NCBI GenBank assembly: GCA_934462715.1
Contig: CAKSIJ010000017.1
Span: 1 to 52,883 of the forward strand
DNA: 52,883 bases
Source: an uncultured Clostridia bacterium
GTDB taxonomy: Bacteria > Bacillota > Clostridia > UBA1381
Direction: 5' to 3'
Numbering within the stretch: position 1 is the first letter of the stretch; each line of letters begins with the position of its first letter. Of the stretch, positions 16,499 to 24,016 are shown piece after piece. Under the pieces are notes generated by a model, which was given only the letters and a program-made list of their open reading frames with translations, searched no databases and was not told the DNA's origin. The position numbers and the translations under genes are program-made.

Positions 16499-17371
16499 TT
16501 ATTTAATAAGCATTGTTGTAAGGTTATACTTTTCGGCAAGCTTTTCAACTGTTCCGTCAGCCTTAAGCTCGTCGATGGTACTGTTGATTTTCTCAACCAT
16601 ATCGCTGCCCTTTCTGAATGCGATACCGTACTGCTGTGCGCCGAATTCGTTGTCAACATTTACTACAAGATCGGGGTAGTCTGTACCTTCGCCCACCATT
16701 CCGTAAGCGCATACGCTGTCTACGAGCGCAATGTCCGCCGTTCCAGCGGCAACCTCCATAATAGCCTTTGCCATTGAATCAACAGCCGTGTACTTTGCGT
16801 TTGCGAAAAATTCTTTTGCCGAAACCTTAACGGTAGCGTCATCCTCAATAGTACCCTGGAGCTTACCCTCGCCTGTTGAACCCTGCTCGGCAACTACGGT
16901 TGCGCCGCTCGGATCTTTGGCAAGCTCGGCAGCCTTTTCGGGCTTCATAACCATAGCCTGTGTGTTGTTTAAGTACGGATTTGTGATTCCCATGTTTGCT
17001 TTTCTGTCATCTGTGATACACATACCGTTCCAGATGCAGTCTATACTTCTCGAATTAAGCTCGATTTCCTTTGTGTCCCAGTTTATTTCTATAAATTCGG
17101 CTTCAAGACCGAGCTTTTCAAAAGCTGCCTTTGCAAGCTCTGTATCAAATCCTACAAGCTCTTTGTTTTCATCATAGTAATTCATCGGGTTGAACATTGT
17201 GATTCCGACAACTGCCTTGCCGTTTGCCTTGATCTGCTCATAATCCGATTCTGTTGAAGCGGTGTTTGTCTGTTCACCGTTATCTTTTGTTTCCGATGGG
17301 TTCTGTGTTCCGCAGCCTGCTGCCGATAATGTAAGCATTGCTGCCAATGATAATGTTAAAAACTTTTTCAT
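16499..17371 (-). CDS. Amino-acid ABC transporter substrate-binding lipoprotein
   Basis: A 290-residue extracellular lipoprotein of the SBP_bac_3 family. It starts with a lysine pair and a hydrophobic signal peptide ending in the lipobox LSAAGC (lipid-bearing cysteine at about residue 20), followed by a low-complexity linker. The ligand-binding domain shows VGFDTELAKAAFEKLGLE and the DGTVEKLAEKYN ending of polar amino-acid binders. AAAGGAGAG precedes the ATG. No permease or ATPase gene is adjacent: it has its own promoter and terminator, so it must use a transporter encoded elsewhere, or act as a sensor. Confidence 0.9.
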   Translation of the reverse strand: MKKFLTLSLAAMLTLSAAGCGTQNPSETKDNGEQTNTASTESDYEQIKANGKAVVGITMFNPMNYYDENKELVGFDTELAKAAFEKLGLEAEFIEINWDTKEIELNSRSIDCIWNGMCITDDRKANMGITNPYLNNTQAMVMKPEKAAELAKDPSGATVVAEQGSTGEGKLQGTIEDDATVKVSAKEFFANAKYTAVDSMAKAIMEVAAGTADIALVDSVCAYGMVGEGTDYPDLVVNVDNEFGAQQYGIAFRKGSDMVEKINSTIDELKADGTVEKLAEKYNLTTMLIK

Positions 17372-17417
17372 GTTAAAAACTCTCCTTTAATTTGCTTTTG
17401 TTTATTATTACTTTACC

Positions 17418-17446
17418 ACTATATCACTTTATCATAGTAAAGTCAA
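17418..17446 (-). promoter_or_regulatory. Promoter of the solute-binding protein gene
   Basis: On the minus strand: TTGACT (17446-17441), 17 bases, TATAGT (17423-17418). Inverted repeats ACTTTA/TAAAGT overlap the -35/spacer region and could be an operator. Confidence 0.7.
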
Positions 17447-17502
17447 TACTGTTTTTTCTATTTTGGCAGATTTCAATATATTATTTATTATTAACGATAT
17501 TT

Positions 17503-17901
17503 CTACTGTTCAATATGCATACCGTTTGTTGTTACAACAGCAACAGGATTGCCCAGATCATCATTTATTGTTATTTCATAAAAGCAGCTTCTCCGTCCGT
17601 CCTTAATAAGCTTGCTTTCGCCAATCAGAACATCGCTTTTTGCCGCGCCGATATAGCTTATCTGGCTTACTGCGGTAACGGTCAGCGGCTTATCAAAGTT
17701 TGCCGCAACAGCAAATATGAAATCCGCCATTGTGTAAATTGCGCCACCCATGACTCTGCCGCCTGCGTTTTTGTGTTTTTCGGTTATTTTCAGACTGCAC
17801 CTCACATAATTTCCTTTAACTTCTTCGATGACTATACCTGTTGTTTCGGTTGCATATACGTCTTTTTTAAAAAACTCTCTTGCTCTTTCCAAATCGGTCA
17901 C
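17503..17901 (-). CDS. Hotdog-fold thioesterase, PaaI-like
   Basis: A 132-residue acyl-CoA thioesterase of the 4HBT/PaaI family. The pattern NAGGRVMGGAIYTMADFIFAVA matches the conserved hotdog core (HG-GG-hydrophobic-D in relatives): the aspartate is present, while the usual histidine-glycine start is NAGGRV here. The start is GTG, with AAAGGAGC upstream. It lies alone between the binding-protein gene and the spoVG promoter region, with its own promoter. Substrate unknown; aromatic or short acyl-CoAs are usual for the family. Confidence 0.8.
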   Translation of the reverse strand: MTDLERAREFFKKDVYATETTGIVIEEVKGNYVRCSLKITEKHKNAGGRVMGGAIYTMADFIFAVAANFDKPLTVTAVSQISYIGAAKSDVLIGESKLIKDGRRSCFYEITINDDLGNPVAVVTTNGMHIEQ

Positions 17902-17997
17902 TGTTATTGCTCCTTTTGCGTTGGTATGTAATCGTTAATGCCATTCCGAAACACTTTAATGCCGTACATGGTCGGGGACAGTAAAACGATTATTTTT

Positions 17998-18026
17998 ATT
18001 ATATCACAATAATATCGAAATTTCAA
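17998..18026 (-). promoter_or_regulatory. Promoter of the thioesterase gene
   Basis: On the minus strand: TTGAAA (18026-18021), 17 bases, perfect TATAAT (18003-17998). The 17902-18206 gap holds only this promoter and the divergent spoVG promoter. Confidence 0.7.
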
Positions 18027-18119
18027 TATGGTTTTTTTCGGTCTACATAAATTTTCTTGCATTTTTTGTACAACCTATCCAATTTTTATCAGTTATATGG
18101 ACATTTTTTAAACAAATGA

Positions 18120-18148
18120 TTGACAATTTGGTAAAAATGCAGTAAAAT
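18120..18148 (+). promoter_or_regulatory. Promoter of spoVG
   Basis: TTGACA (18120-18125), 17 bases, TAAAAT (18143-18148). It reads as a housekeeping sigma-A type promoter rather than sigma-H. Confidence 0.7.
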
Positions 18149-18206
18149 ATTTATATCAGAATTAGTATCGGCATAATTATTACGCAGTCGAGAGGTGGTG
18201 AATCCG

Positions 18207-18470
18207 GTGCAGATTACCGACATAAGAGTAAAGAAAATCCCTTCCGTGGGAAAGATGAAAGCGGTTGTTTCCGTTACTTTTGACGACGCTTTTGTTGTAC
18301 ATGATATTAAGGTAATTGAGGGTCAGGACAAGCTGTTTACTGCTATGCCAAGCAGAAAAACACCTGAGAATGAATTTAAGGATATTGCTCATCCGATAAA
18401 CAGTGAGATGAGAGATCTTCTTGAAAAAGCAATTCTCGAAAAGTATAATGAAGCACTTGAAGAAGACTGA
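18207..18470 (+). CDS. spoVG: SpoVG, DNA/RNA-binding regulator
   Basis: A small site-specific nucleic-acid-binding regulator that affects septation, sporulation and other traits in Bacillota. The chain VTFDDAFVVHDIKVIEG and AMPSRKTP, FKDIAHPIN is diagnostic of the family. I place the start at the GTG at 18207 (MQITDIRVKK), giving 87 residues: this aligns with the family N-terminus, and AGGTGG (18193-18198) lies 8 bases before it. GTG codons at 18195 and 18198 are in frame but overlap that site. A terminator follows, so it is monocistronic. Confidence 0.95.
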   Translation: MQITDIRVKKIPSVGKMKAVVSVTFDDAFVVHDIKVIEGQDKLFTAMPSRKTPENEFKDIAHPINSEMRDLLEKAILEKYNEALEED

Positions 18471-18488
18471 TTCCGGCTTTAAGTATTT

Positions 18489-18526
18489 AAAGAGGTTCGA
18501 CAAAGTTTAGCCGACCCTCTTTTTTC
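18489..18526 (+). terminator. Terminator after spoVG
   Basis: AAAGAGG pairs with CCTCTTT with partial pairing continuing inside (TCG/CGA), followed by T6. Confidence 0.75.
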
Positions 18527-18585
18527 TTTACATACTTTTGGAGAATAGTGATTGTTTTATGTCCCTGAACCATGATATGCCGATA

Positions 18586-18927
18586 TTATTTTATTTGCAT
18601 TTTTTTTATTTCGGTAAATATTTCGGCGTTTTTCAGAAACAGATCTTTTTCTTTGGGCGTCAGACAGTCGGTAAGCTCAGTAAGTCTGTTTATAAAATGA
18701 TTTTTGCCCGAATCGTTGTTAAGATCGCCGAAGAGCAGACTGTCGGTTGAAATTTCAAGCACGTTTGCTATCTTAACGAATGTTTCAAGCGAAGGTATAC
18801 CTTTTGCACGTTCGATCTGCCCGATAAAGGTTGTGGAAACGTCCAGCTTTTCCGCCAGCTGCTCCAATGTTAAATTTTTCTTTTTACGCTGTTTTCTTAT
18901 TTGCTCTCCCAATAATACATAATTCAA
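18586..18927 (-). CDS. XRE-family helix-turn-helix regulator
   Basis: A 113-residue regulator with a Cro/CI-type HTH at about residues 8-62 (GEQIRKQRKKKNLTLEQLAE, VSTTFIGQIERAKGIPSLET) and a C-terminal helical region of about 45 residues with no recognised domain. The start is TTG at 18927 with AGGTG about 8 bases upstream. It is divergent from the TM2-protein gene, with about 210 bases between them. No toxin partner is adjacent, so it is more likely a stand-alone regulator than an antitoxin. Confidence 0.85.
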   Translation of the reverse strand: MNYVLLGEQIRKQRKKKNLTLEQLAEKLDVSTTFIGQIERAKGIPSLETFVKIANVLEISTDSLLFGDLNNDSGKNHFINRLTELTDCLTPKEKDLFLKNAEIFTEIKKMQIK

Positions 18928-19023
18928 AACATTAACACCTGCCTTTATGTTATTCTATCATTTAGACATTATCATTAACAGAATTTGAAATCTTAAAACA
19001 TTAACTGAAATCTTTATTTTGTA

Positions 19024-19052
19024 TTGACAATTATCCAAAATAGTGCTATAAT
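19024..19052 (+). promoter_or_regulatory. Promoter of the TM2-protein gene
   Basis: TTGACA (19024-19029), 17 bases, perfect TATAAT (19047-19052), about 80 bases before the start codon. Confidence 0.75.
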
Positions 19053-19137
19053 TTTGAAATAGAAGAAACAGCACAAATGATTTGCCGCATATTTTACCTG
19101 ATTTGGGGTTGGGGCATGATAGCAGATAAAATGGTAT

Positions 19138-19392
19138 ATGTATATGAATGAAAACTATGAAAACAAAACAGGGAACACTAAACAGAAAAATAAAATAACC
19201 GCTATGATACTGTGCATGCTGGGCTTTTTGGGGCTTGCCGGACTGCACAGGATATATGCAGGAAAGAAGAAAAGCGGAATATTGTTTTTTGTGACTCTGG
19301 GGTTTTTTGGCGTCGGAACAATGTTTGATCTGACATGTATTGTGTTTGATAAATTCAGTGACAGTGAAAACCGAAAATTGACGGTGGAATAA
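19138..19392 (+). CDS. TM2 domain membrane protein
   Basis: An 84-residue protein with a charged N-terminus (1-22) and two hydrophobic helices joined by the TM2 signature: GFLGLAGLHRIYAGKKKSG, then GFFGVGTMFDLTCIVF. Such proteins are small membrane proteins of unknown function, often with an added domain; here the TM2 unit stands alone. No strong Shine-Dalgarno site is visible before the ATG at 19138 (another in-frame ATG is at 19144). A perfect promoter upstream supports expression. Confidence 0.85.
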   Translation: MYMNENYENKTGNTKQKNKITAMILCMLGFLGLAGLHRIYAGKKKSGILFFVTLGFFGVGTMFDLTCIVFDKFSDSENRKLTVE

Positions 19393-19423
19393 ATTCTGTT
19401 TATATTTGTTTAAAACAGCATAA

Positions 19424-19462
19424 AACCTCCGGAAGCTAAGCAGGCTTTCGGAGGTTCGTCGG
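19424..19462. terminator. Bidirectional terminator between TM2 and SGNH genes
   Basis: AACCTCCGGAAGC (19424-19436) pairs with GCTTTCGGAGGTT (19444-19456) with one mismatch. T-rich sequence follows on the plus strand and TTTTATG on the minus strand, so it can serve both convergent genes. Confidence 0.8.
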
Positions 19463-19474
19463 TTTTTATATGCA

Positions 19475-20557
19475 TTATCTTTCAAATACGGTATCAAATA
19501 TTTCAGATACCGCCTCTGCCATACACATAAAACCTAAATCGTTCGGGTGACAGCCATCAACCGTGCAGCTGTCATTTCCGAATATTTTGAAAATTTCGTC
19601 CCCGGGAATGAAGTATACGTTTTTGTCGCCGCCGCTTTTTGCAATGTCATAGGTTTCTTTGATTATTTCTTTTCTGTGAATACAGCTTTCTGAAAGTGAT
19701 AGTTTTGGCATTGACATGATTATTATCGGAATATTCGGGTGCGCTTTTCTTATGGTGTCAAACATGGGTTTGTGAGTTTTTTTCAAATGCTCTGCGTTGG
19801 GCGCATTATAATCGTAGTCATAAATGAATGCACTCATATCAAGTTCTGCTATATACTCAGCAATTGCAGGCTCACCCATTCCGCTTCCGGAAAAACCGAG
19901 ATTTATAAAGTCAAAATCATACTTTCTTGAAAGTATATTTGCATAAGCATTGCCGGGACGTGACGCACAGCCTCCTTGTGTTATCGAGCTTCCGTAGAAA
20001 ACAACCGGCTTTTCGGTTTTGTAAGGCTCGCCTCTTTCAAGAGCAGCGTTATCCTCCAAGCCTATGTATAAATTCAGCACTTCATTATATAAAGGAAAGT
20101 TTATTGTCAAATCCCTCATTTTTCTGTCGGAGAAGTGTATAATACTTTCGTAGCCATGATTATTTGTAAAATCATCAAATGAAAAGCTGGGCATAAAGGT
20201 TGTAAAATATGTATAGCCATTATTGTCTTTTGTGTATAAATCAAATCCGCTGCTGCCGGAAAGCGCCATGTGCGGCATAAATCCGGTTGTGTTTGATATA
20301 ACCTTGATTGCAACATATTCCGAATTTGTTTTAAAGCGTATTCTTCCGCCCGATGTGTTGGTATTTAAAATTTCAACGCCGGGATTTACGTTTTTTGCAA
20401 TATCGTTGGGCATTCTTAAAAATCTGCCGAGCTTTTCGTCATACATTAATCCGTAAACTTTAAAGGGGTGTTCGTTTGCGCTGTAAAATTTAATGTTGTT
20501 TTCCGTTATTGTCGTTATCTTTAGGTTTTTGTCAATATCCGATATGTTCTTAGCCAT
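19475..20557 (-). CDS. SGNH/GDSL-type hydrolase (probable carbohydrate esterase)
   Basis: A 360-residue protein with an N-terminal beta-rich domain (about 1-165) and a C-terminal SGNH hydrolase domain. Block I is VFYGSSITQG with the nucleophile serine; block II is GFSGSGMGE; the block III position reads YDYNAPN; block V is DGCHPND with the catalytic Asp-His pair. The two-domain layout resembles acyl-esterases that deacetylate sugars or glycans. There is no signal peptide, so it would act in the cytoplasm. GAGAGG precedes the ATG. It stands alone between two terminators. Confidence 0.85.
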   Translation of the reverse strand: MAKNISDIDKNLKITTITENNIKFYSANEHPFKVYGLMYDEKLGRFLRMPNDIAKNVNPGVEILNTNTSGGRIRFKTNSEYVAIKVISNTTGFMPHMALSGSSGFDLYTKDNNGYTYFTTFMPSFSFDDFTNNHGYESIIHFSDRKMRDLTINFPLYNEVLNLYIGLEDNAALERGEPYKTEKPVVFYGSSITQGGCASRPGNAYANILSRKYDFDFINLGFSGSGMGEPAIAEYIAELDMSAFIYDYDYNAPNAEHLKKTHKPMFDTIRKAHPNIPIIIMSMPKLSLSESCIHRKEIIKETYDIAKSGGDKNVYFIPGDEIFKIFGNDSCTVDGCHPNDLGFMCMAEAVSEIFDTVFER

Positions 20558-20677
20558 TTGAATATTCCTCTCTTTATTATTTCTGTATTTTGAATGATTG
20601 TAAAGGGTTGGTATTAATCAATAATCATTACCATAGGTATTATACACCAAAGAAGCAGTAAATGCAACAAAAAAATT

Positions 20678-20709
20678 CAAAAAAAACCGGAACCGCATTG
20701 CAGTTCCGG
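20678..20709 (-). terminator. Terminator after rpsT
   Basis: On the minus strand CCGGAACTGC...GGTTCCGG forms a 7-8 bp stem, followed by eight or more T. Confidence 0.9.
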
Positions 20710-20738
20710 CAGGATTACCTTAGATAAGGCAAACAAGC

Positions 20739-21005
20739 TTACGCATTAGCTTTAGCAAGCTTTAATGCAAGCTGCGATTTCTTTCTTGCAGCGGCATTCT
20801 TATGAAGAATACCTTGCTTAACACCCTGGTCAAGCTTTTTAACCGCGTCGTTGAACAACGGAGCGATTGCGCTCTTGTCCTCAGACTCAACAGCAGCTTC
20901 AAACTTTTTAACAGCAGTCTTTATTGCTGTTTTGTGCATTTGGTTAATTAAAGTTTTCTTTTCAATAACCTTAACACGTTTCTTAGCAGATTTGATATTT
21001 GGCAC
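20739..21005 (-). CDS. rpsT: 30S ribosomal protein S20
   Basis: A small, lysine- and alanine-rich, all-helical 16S rRNA-binding protein of the small subunit, 88 residues. The start is GTG at 21005 (MPNIKSAKKRV), which matches the family N-terminus; GGAGG lies 8 bases before it. A longer reading from 21020 would translate through the ribosome binding site. It has its own promoter and terminator, as usual for rpsT. Confidence 0.96.
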   Translation of the reverse strand: MPNIKSAKKRVKVIEKKTLINQMHKTAIKTAVKKFEAAVESEDKSAIAPLFNDAVKKLDQGVKQGILHKNAAARKKSQLALKLAKANA

Positions 21006-21044
21006 TGAAAACACCTCCAATAGATTTAATCATAATACCTTAAT

Positions 21045-21073
21045 ATTCTATCACAAAAAAACAAAAAAAGCAA
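21045..21073 (-). promoter_or_regulatory. Promoter of rpsT
   Basis: On the minus strand: TTGCTT (21073-21068), 17 bases of T-rich spacer, TAGAAT (21050-21045). Confidence 0.6.
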
Positions 21074-21204
21074 GTCTTTTTTGTGATTTTTTTATAATTT
21101 TTTTAACAAATTTTTTCAATAATAAAAATAAATGTTGTTAATAACGCAATAATGGGGGTGTGACGGCACATATCGGGAAAGAAAAATCTGCGTGCGCATG
21201 AAAA

Positions 21205-21344
21205 CGGAGGGCAGAGATAAATGTAATCTAATCTCTGCCCTCCGGCGGTATAAATGATAAAAGTGATAGGCATACGGAAGCCGTACACGGCAGTTCGGCT
21301 ATCGTATATCTGATGATAGCACACATCAGCGGGCTATATTTTAA
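21205..21344 (-). repeat. Dyad-rich region downstream of kdgK
   Basis: CGGAGGGCAGAGAT (21205-21218) and ATCTCTGCCCTCCG (21231-21244) form a perfect 14-bp inverted repeat with a 12-base loop; TTTT follows on the minus strand, so it may be the terminator of the eda-kdgK operon. Between it and kdgK lie further dyads: CTATC/GATAG and CTGATG/CATCAG. The rest of 21074-21204 is AT-rich with no gene. Confidence 0.6.
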
Positions 21345-21378
21345 TTATTCCCGCAATGTAAAATAATATACATTTGAA

Positions 21379-22410
21379 TTATCTTTGTACTCTGCCCGAG
21401 CCGTCGCCGCCGGCAAGGTTATCAACGTCTGCTCTCGATACGAGGTTGAAATCGCCGGGGATTGTGTGTTTAAGTGCGGAAGCGGCAACACCGAATTCAA
21501 GTGCGTCCTTGAAGTTCTTTCCGTCAAGCAGTCCGCAGATTACACCGCCGGCAAAGGAATCGCCGCCGCCGACTCTGTCAACGATAGGTGTGATTCTGTA
21601 CTTTCTTGAATGATAAAATTCATCATCATCGCGTGAATAAATGCACGCAGACCAACCGTTATCCGAAGCCGAATGACTTTCGCGGAGCGAGCTTATAACA
21701 TATTTAAAGTTAAATTTTTTAACCATCTGACCGAAAATGTCACGATAACCGGAAAGCTCAAGCTCACCGCTTGTAACGTCCGTATTGCCGGGCTTAAAGC
21801 CGAGAACCTTTTCAGCATCCTCTTCATTTCCGATACATACGTCAACATACTGCATGAGATTTGTCATGACCTTCTGAGCCTTTTCGCTTGTCCAGAGCTT
21901 CTTTCTGAAGTTTAAGTCAACCGACACCGTAATGCCTTTTGCTTTTGCGGCTTTTAAAGCTGCTTCGGTCAATTCGGCAGCCTGATCGGAGATTGCCGGA
22001 GTTATTCCGGTGAAATGGAACCAGTCGGCGCCTTTGAAGATTTCGTCAAAATCAAAATCCTCGGGTTTTGCCGTTGATATAGATGAGTGAGCTCTGTCAT
22101 ATACAACGTTTGAAGCTCTCATTGCCGCACCCGTTTCAAGAAAATATATTCCGAGTCTTTCTCCGCCTCTTGCAATGTGCTTTGTTTCGACATTGAGCTT
22201 TCTGAGTGCGGCAACGGCACATTCTCCGATAGGATTTTCCGGAACCTTTGTTATAAATTCCGCATCGTGACCGTAATTTGCCAAGGATACCGCAACATTT
22301 GCTTCTCCGCCGCCGTAGCATACGTCAAATTCGTCTGCCTGAATAAATTTTTCGTTATTGGGAGTGGAAAGTCTTAACATTATTTCTCCCATTGTAACTA
22401 CTTTTGCCAT
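21379..22410 (-). CDS. kdgK: 2-dehydro-3-deoxygluconokinase (PfkB family)
   Basis: Phosphorylates 2-keto-3-deoxygluconate to KDPG with ATP, in pectin/uronate catabolism and the lower Entner-Doroudoff route. It has 343 residues. The N-terminal PfkB signature GGGEANVAVSLANYG and the C-terminal catalytic motif DRVGGGDSFAGGVICG (with the base aspartate) are clear; RIYGIYFLE-type positions (ERLGIYFLE) are as in KDG kinases. Its partner eda, whose product cleaves KDPG, lies 63 bases upstream in the same operon, which strengthens the call over a generic sugar kinase. AAAGGAT precedes the ATG. Confidence 0.92.
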   Translation of the reverse strand: MAKVVTMGEIMLRLSTPNNEKFIQADEFDVCYGGGEANVAVSLANYGHDAEFITKVPENPIGECAVAALRKLNVETKHIARGGERLGIYFLETGAAMRASNVVYDRAHSSISTAKPEDFDFDEIFKGADWFHFTGITPAISDQAAELTEAALKAAKAKGITVSVDLNFRKKLWTSEKAQKVMTNLMQYVDVCIGNEEDAEKVLGFKPGNTDVTSGELELSGYRDIFGQMVKKFNFKYVISSLRESHSASDNGWSACIYSRDDDEFYHSRKYRITPIVDRVGGGDSFAGGVICGLLDGKNFKDALEFGVAASALKHTIPGDFNLVSRADVDNLAGGDGSGRVQR

Positions 22411-22473
22411 ACTAACATATCCTTTCGTGTCTGTAATTTAAAAAATATTTTATTTACATATATAACAGTCCGA

Positions 22474-23121
22474 TTACATCTGACTTCTTTGTTCCTGAAT
22501 TTTTCTGATAAATTCTTTTGCCGTTTCGGTGATTTTTTTATAGTCGCCTGTTTTTGCGCCTGCTGTCAGAGATGAGCCTGCGCCTACGGCAACTGCGCCT
22601 GCTTTTATCCACTGGTCAACATTTGATACGTCAACACCGCCGGTAGGCATCATTTTAGCCTGCGGGAGCGGTCCTTTAATATCCTTGATTATCTTCGGTC
22701 CGAATAAGTCGGCGGGGAAGATTTTGATAATATCCGCACCTGCCTCCATAGCCGTTATAACCTCGGTTATGGTTACACAGCCCGGAATGTAGGGAACACG
22801 GTATCTGTTACAGAGCTTTGCACATTCAAGATTGAATGCCGGGCTTACTATGTAGTTTGCGCCCGAGAGTATTGCGATTCTGGCGGTTTCCGAATCAAGC
22901 ACCGTACCTGCACCGAGAATCATTTCTCCGTTTGTGTACTTGGAAGCGAGAGCTTCGATTACCTTGTGAGCTCCGGGAACTGTAAACGTAAGCTCTATTG
23001 AGGGACAGCCGCCTTCAAGACAAGCGTCCGCAATTTTTATTGCTTCGTCGCCGGTATTTGCGCGAACAACGGCAACAAGACCGGCATCGGTCATTTTTGT
23101 TAACAATTTTTCTTTTTCCAT
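22474..23121 (-). CDS. eda: KDPG/KHG aldolase
   Basis: A class I aldolase that splits 2-keto-3-deoxy-6-phosphogluconate into pyruvate and glyceraldehyde 3-phosphate, 215 residues, TIM barrel. VRANTGDEA, the catalytic-glutamate segment IELTFTVPGA, GAGTVLD, and the Schiff-base lysine segment IIKIFPADLFGP and MPTGGVD are all present. It is the first gene of the eda-kdgK operon on the minus strand. AAAGGATG precedes the ATG. Enzymes that form KDG (isomerases, dehydratases) are not in the window, so sugar acids must be supplied by pathways encoded elsewhere. Confidence 0.95.
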   Translation of the reverse strand: MEKEKLLTKMTDAGLVAVVRANTGDEAIKIADACLEGGCPSIELTFTVPGAHKVIEALASKYTNGEMILGAGTVLDSETARIAILSGANYIVSPAFNLECAKLCNRYRVPYIPGCVTITEVITAMEAGADIIKIFPADLFGPKIIKDIKGPLPQAKMMPTGGVDVSNVDQWIKAGAVAVGAGSSLTAGAKTGDYKKITETAKEFIRKIQEQRSQM

Positions 23122-23174
23122 TATCTGTCATCCTTTCGGCTTTGTACTGATTTGTATTATTCATATACTACTAT

Positions 23175-23203
23175 ATTCTACCACATCTATTGTATTTTGG
23201 CAA
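23175..23203 (-). promoter_or_regulatory. Promoter of eda-kdgK
   Basis: On the minus strand: TTGCCA (23203-23198), 17 bases, TAGAAT (23180-23175). The 23204-23387 stretch up to the divergent rimP promoter holds no gene; TCTGTAA/TTACAGA (23304-23326) is a 7-bp dyad there that could be an operator. Confidence 0.65.
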
Positions 23204-23387
23204 TAGTTTTTTGCATAAAAAACATAAAAAATCAATAAATTATTGCAATAATACAACCATGCGGCAAAATAACATCGCAGGCTTATAAAGACTAAGGCTC
23301 ACATCTGTAAAATATCACCTTACAGACATGAAAATTATGCTTGAAAACATAAAAAATATACAAAATAAATAAAATGTGTAAAAAGTC

Positions 23388-23416
23388 TTGCAATGACGCA
23401 TAATATATGTTATAAT
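23388..23416 (+). promoter_or_regulatory. Promoter of the rimP-nusA-infB operon
   Basis: TTGCAA (23388-23393), 17 bases, perfect TATAAT (23411-23416). It precedes a roughly 90-base leader with two hairpins. Confidence 0.75.
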
Positions 23417-23446
23417 AGGTATGTAAGCATTAAGATATTGACGGAG

Positions 23447-23491
23447 GAGTGGACGAGAGTCCACTCTTTCATGTTATATGAGATGACATGA
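23447..23491 (+). promoter_or_regulatory. Two-hairpin leader of rimP
   Basis: GAGTGGAC-GAGA-GTCCACTC (23447-23466) is a perfect 8-bp stem capped by a GNRA-type GAGA tetraloop. A second hairpin, TCATGT/ACATGA (23469-23491), follows, then the Shine-Dalgarno site. The upstream GGAGG at 23443-23447 has no start codon after it. It may regulate the translation operon. Confidence 0.55.
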
Positions 23492-23513
23492 AAATTTCCG
23501 GAGAGGAGAGCAT

Positions 23514-23972
23514 ATGGCAGGAATAATAGAAAAAAAAGCCCTTGAAACGGCGGATTCTATCGCTTCCGAATGTGGCTGTGCGGTTATAGGAGCCGAATAT
23601 AAAAAAGAGGGGGGAGAGAGGTATTTAAGGATATATATTGATAAGCCCGGCGGAATAGGGATAGACGAGTGCGAAAGCTTCAGCAGAAAATTTGACGAAG
23701 TATTCGATAAGCTTGAGCTTATTGACGAAGCATACATTCTGGAGATTTCCTCGCCCGGCGCAGACAGAGTTTTGAAAACCGAACGTGAATTTACCTATTA
23801 TAAAGGACGAAAGGTTGAAGCAAAGCTTTATAAAGCAATTGAAGGCAAAAAGGAATTTTGCGGAACTCTGGGTGATTTTGACGGTGAAACGGCGCAGATA
23901 GATGTTGACGGTGAAACGGTAAAAGTACCTGTTAAGGACGCAGTATATATAAGATTGTATTTTGAATTTTGA
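23514..23972 (+). CDS. rimP: Ribosome maturation factor RimP
   Basis: Assists assembly of the 30S subunit head. It has 152 residues: an N-terminal alpha/beta domain with RYLRIYIDKPGGIGIDECESF, and a C-terminal Sm-like barrel; the junction EISSPGADRVLKTEREF is diagnostic. It is the first gene of the rimP-nusA-ylxR-ylxQ-infB order conserved across Bacillota. GAGAGGAGAG precedes the ATG. Confidence 0.95.
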   Translation: MAGIIEKKALETADSIASECGCAVIGAEYKKEGGERYLRIYIDKPGGIGIDECESFSRKFDEVFDKLELIDEAYILEISSPGADRVLKTEREFTYYKGRKVEAKLYKAIEGKKEFCGTLGDFDGETAQIDVDGETVKVPVKDAVYIRLYFEF

Positions 23973-23980
23973 TAAACGCA

Positions 23981-24016
23981 GTGCCTACGGCACGGAAAGG
24001 AATGATTTAAAAAATG
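23981..24016 (+). promoter_or_regulatory. Small hairpin before the nusA ribosome binding site
   Basis: GTGCC-TAC-GGCAC is a 5-bp stem followed by GGAAAGGAATG and the nusA ATG at 24014. It has the layout of the hairpin-Shine-Dalgarno motif but a different stem sequence, so it is listed as a divergent relative at best. Confidence 0.35.

Noticed and set aside
18586..19392. XRE regulator and TM2 protein as a toxin-antitoxin pair
   Set aside because: The genes are divergent with about 210 bases between them and separate promoters, and TM2 proteins are not known toxins.
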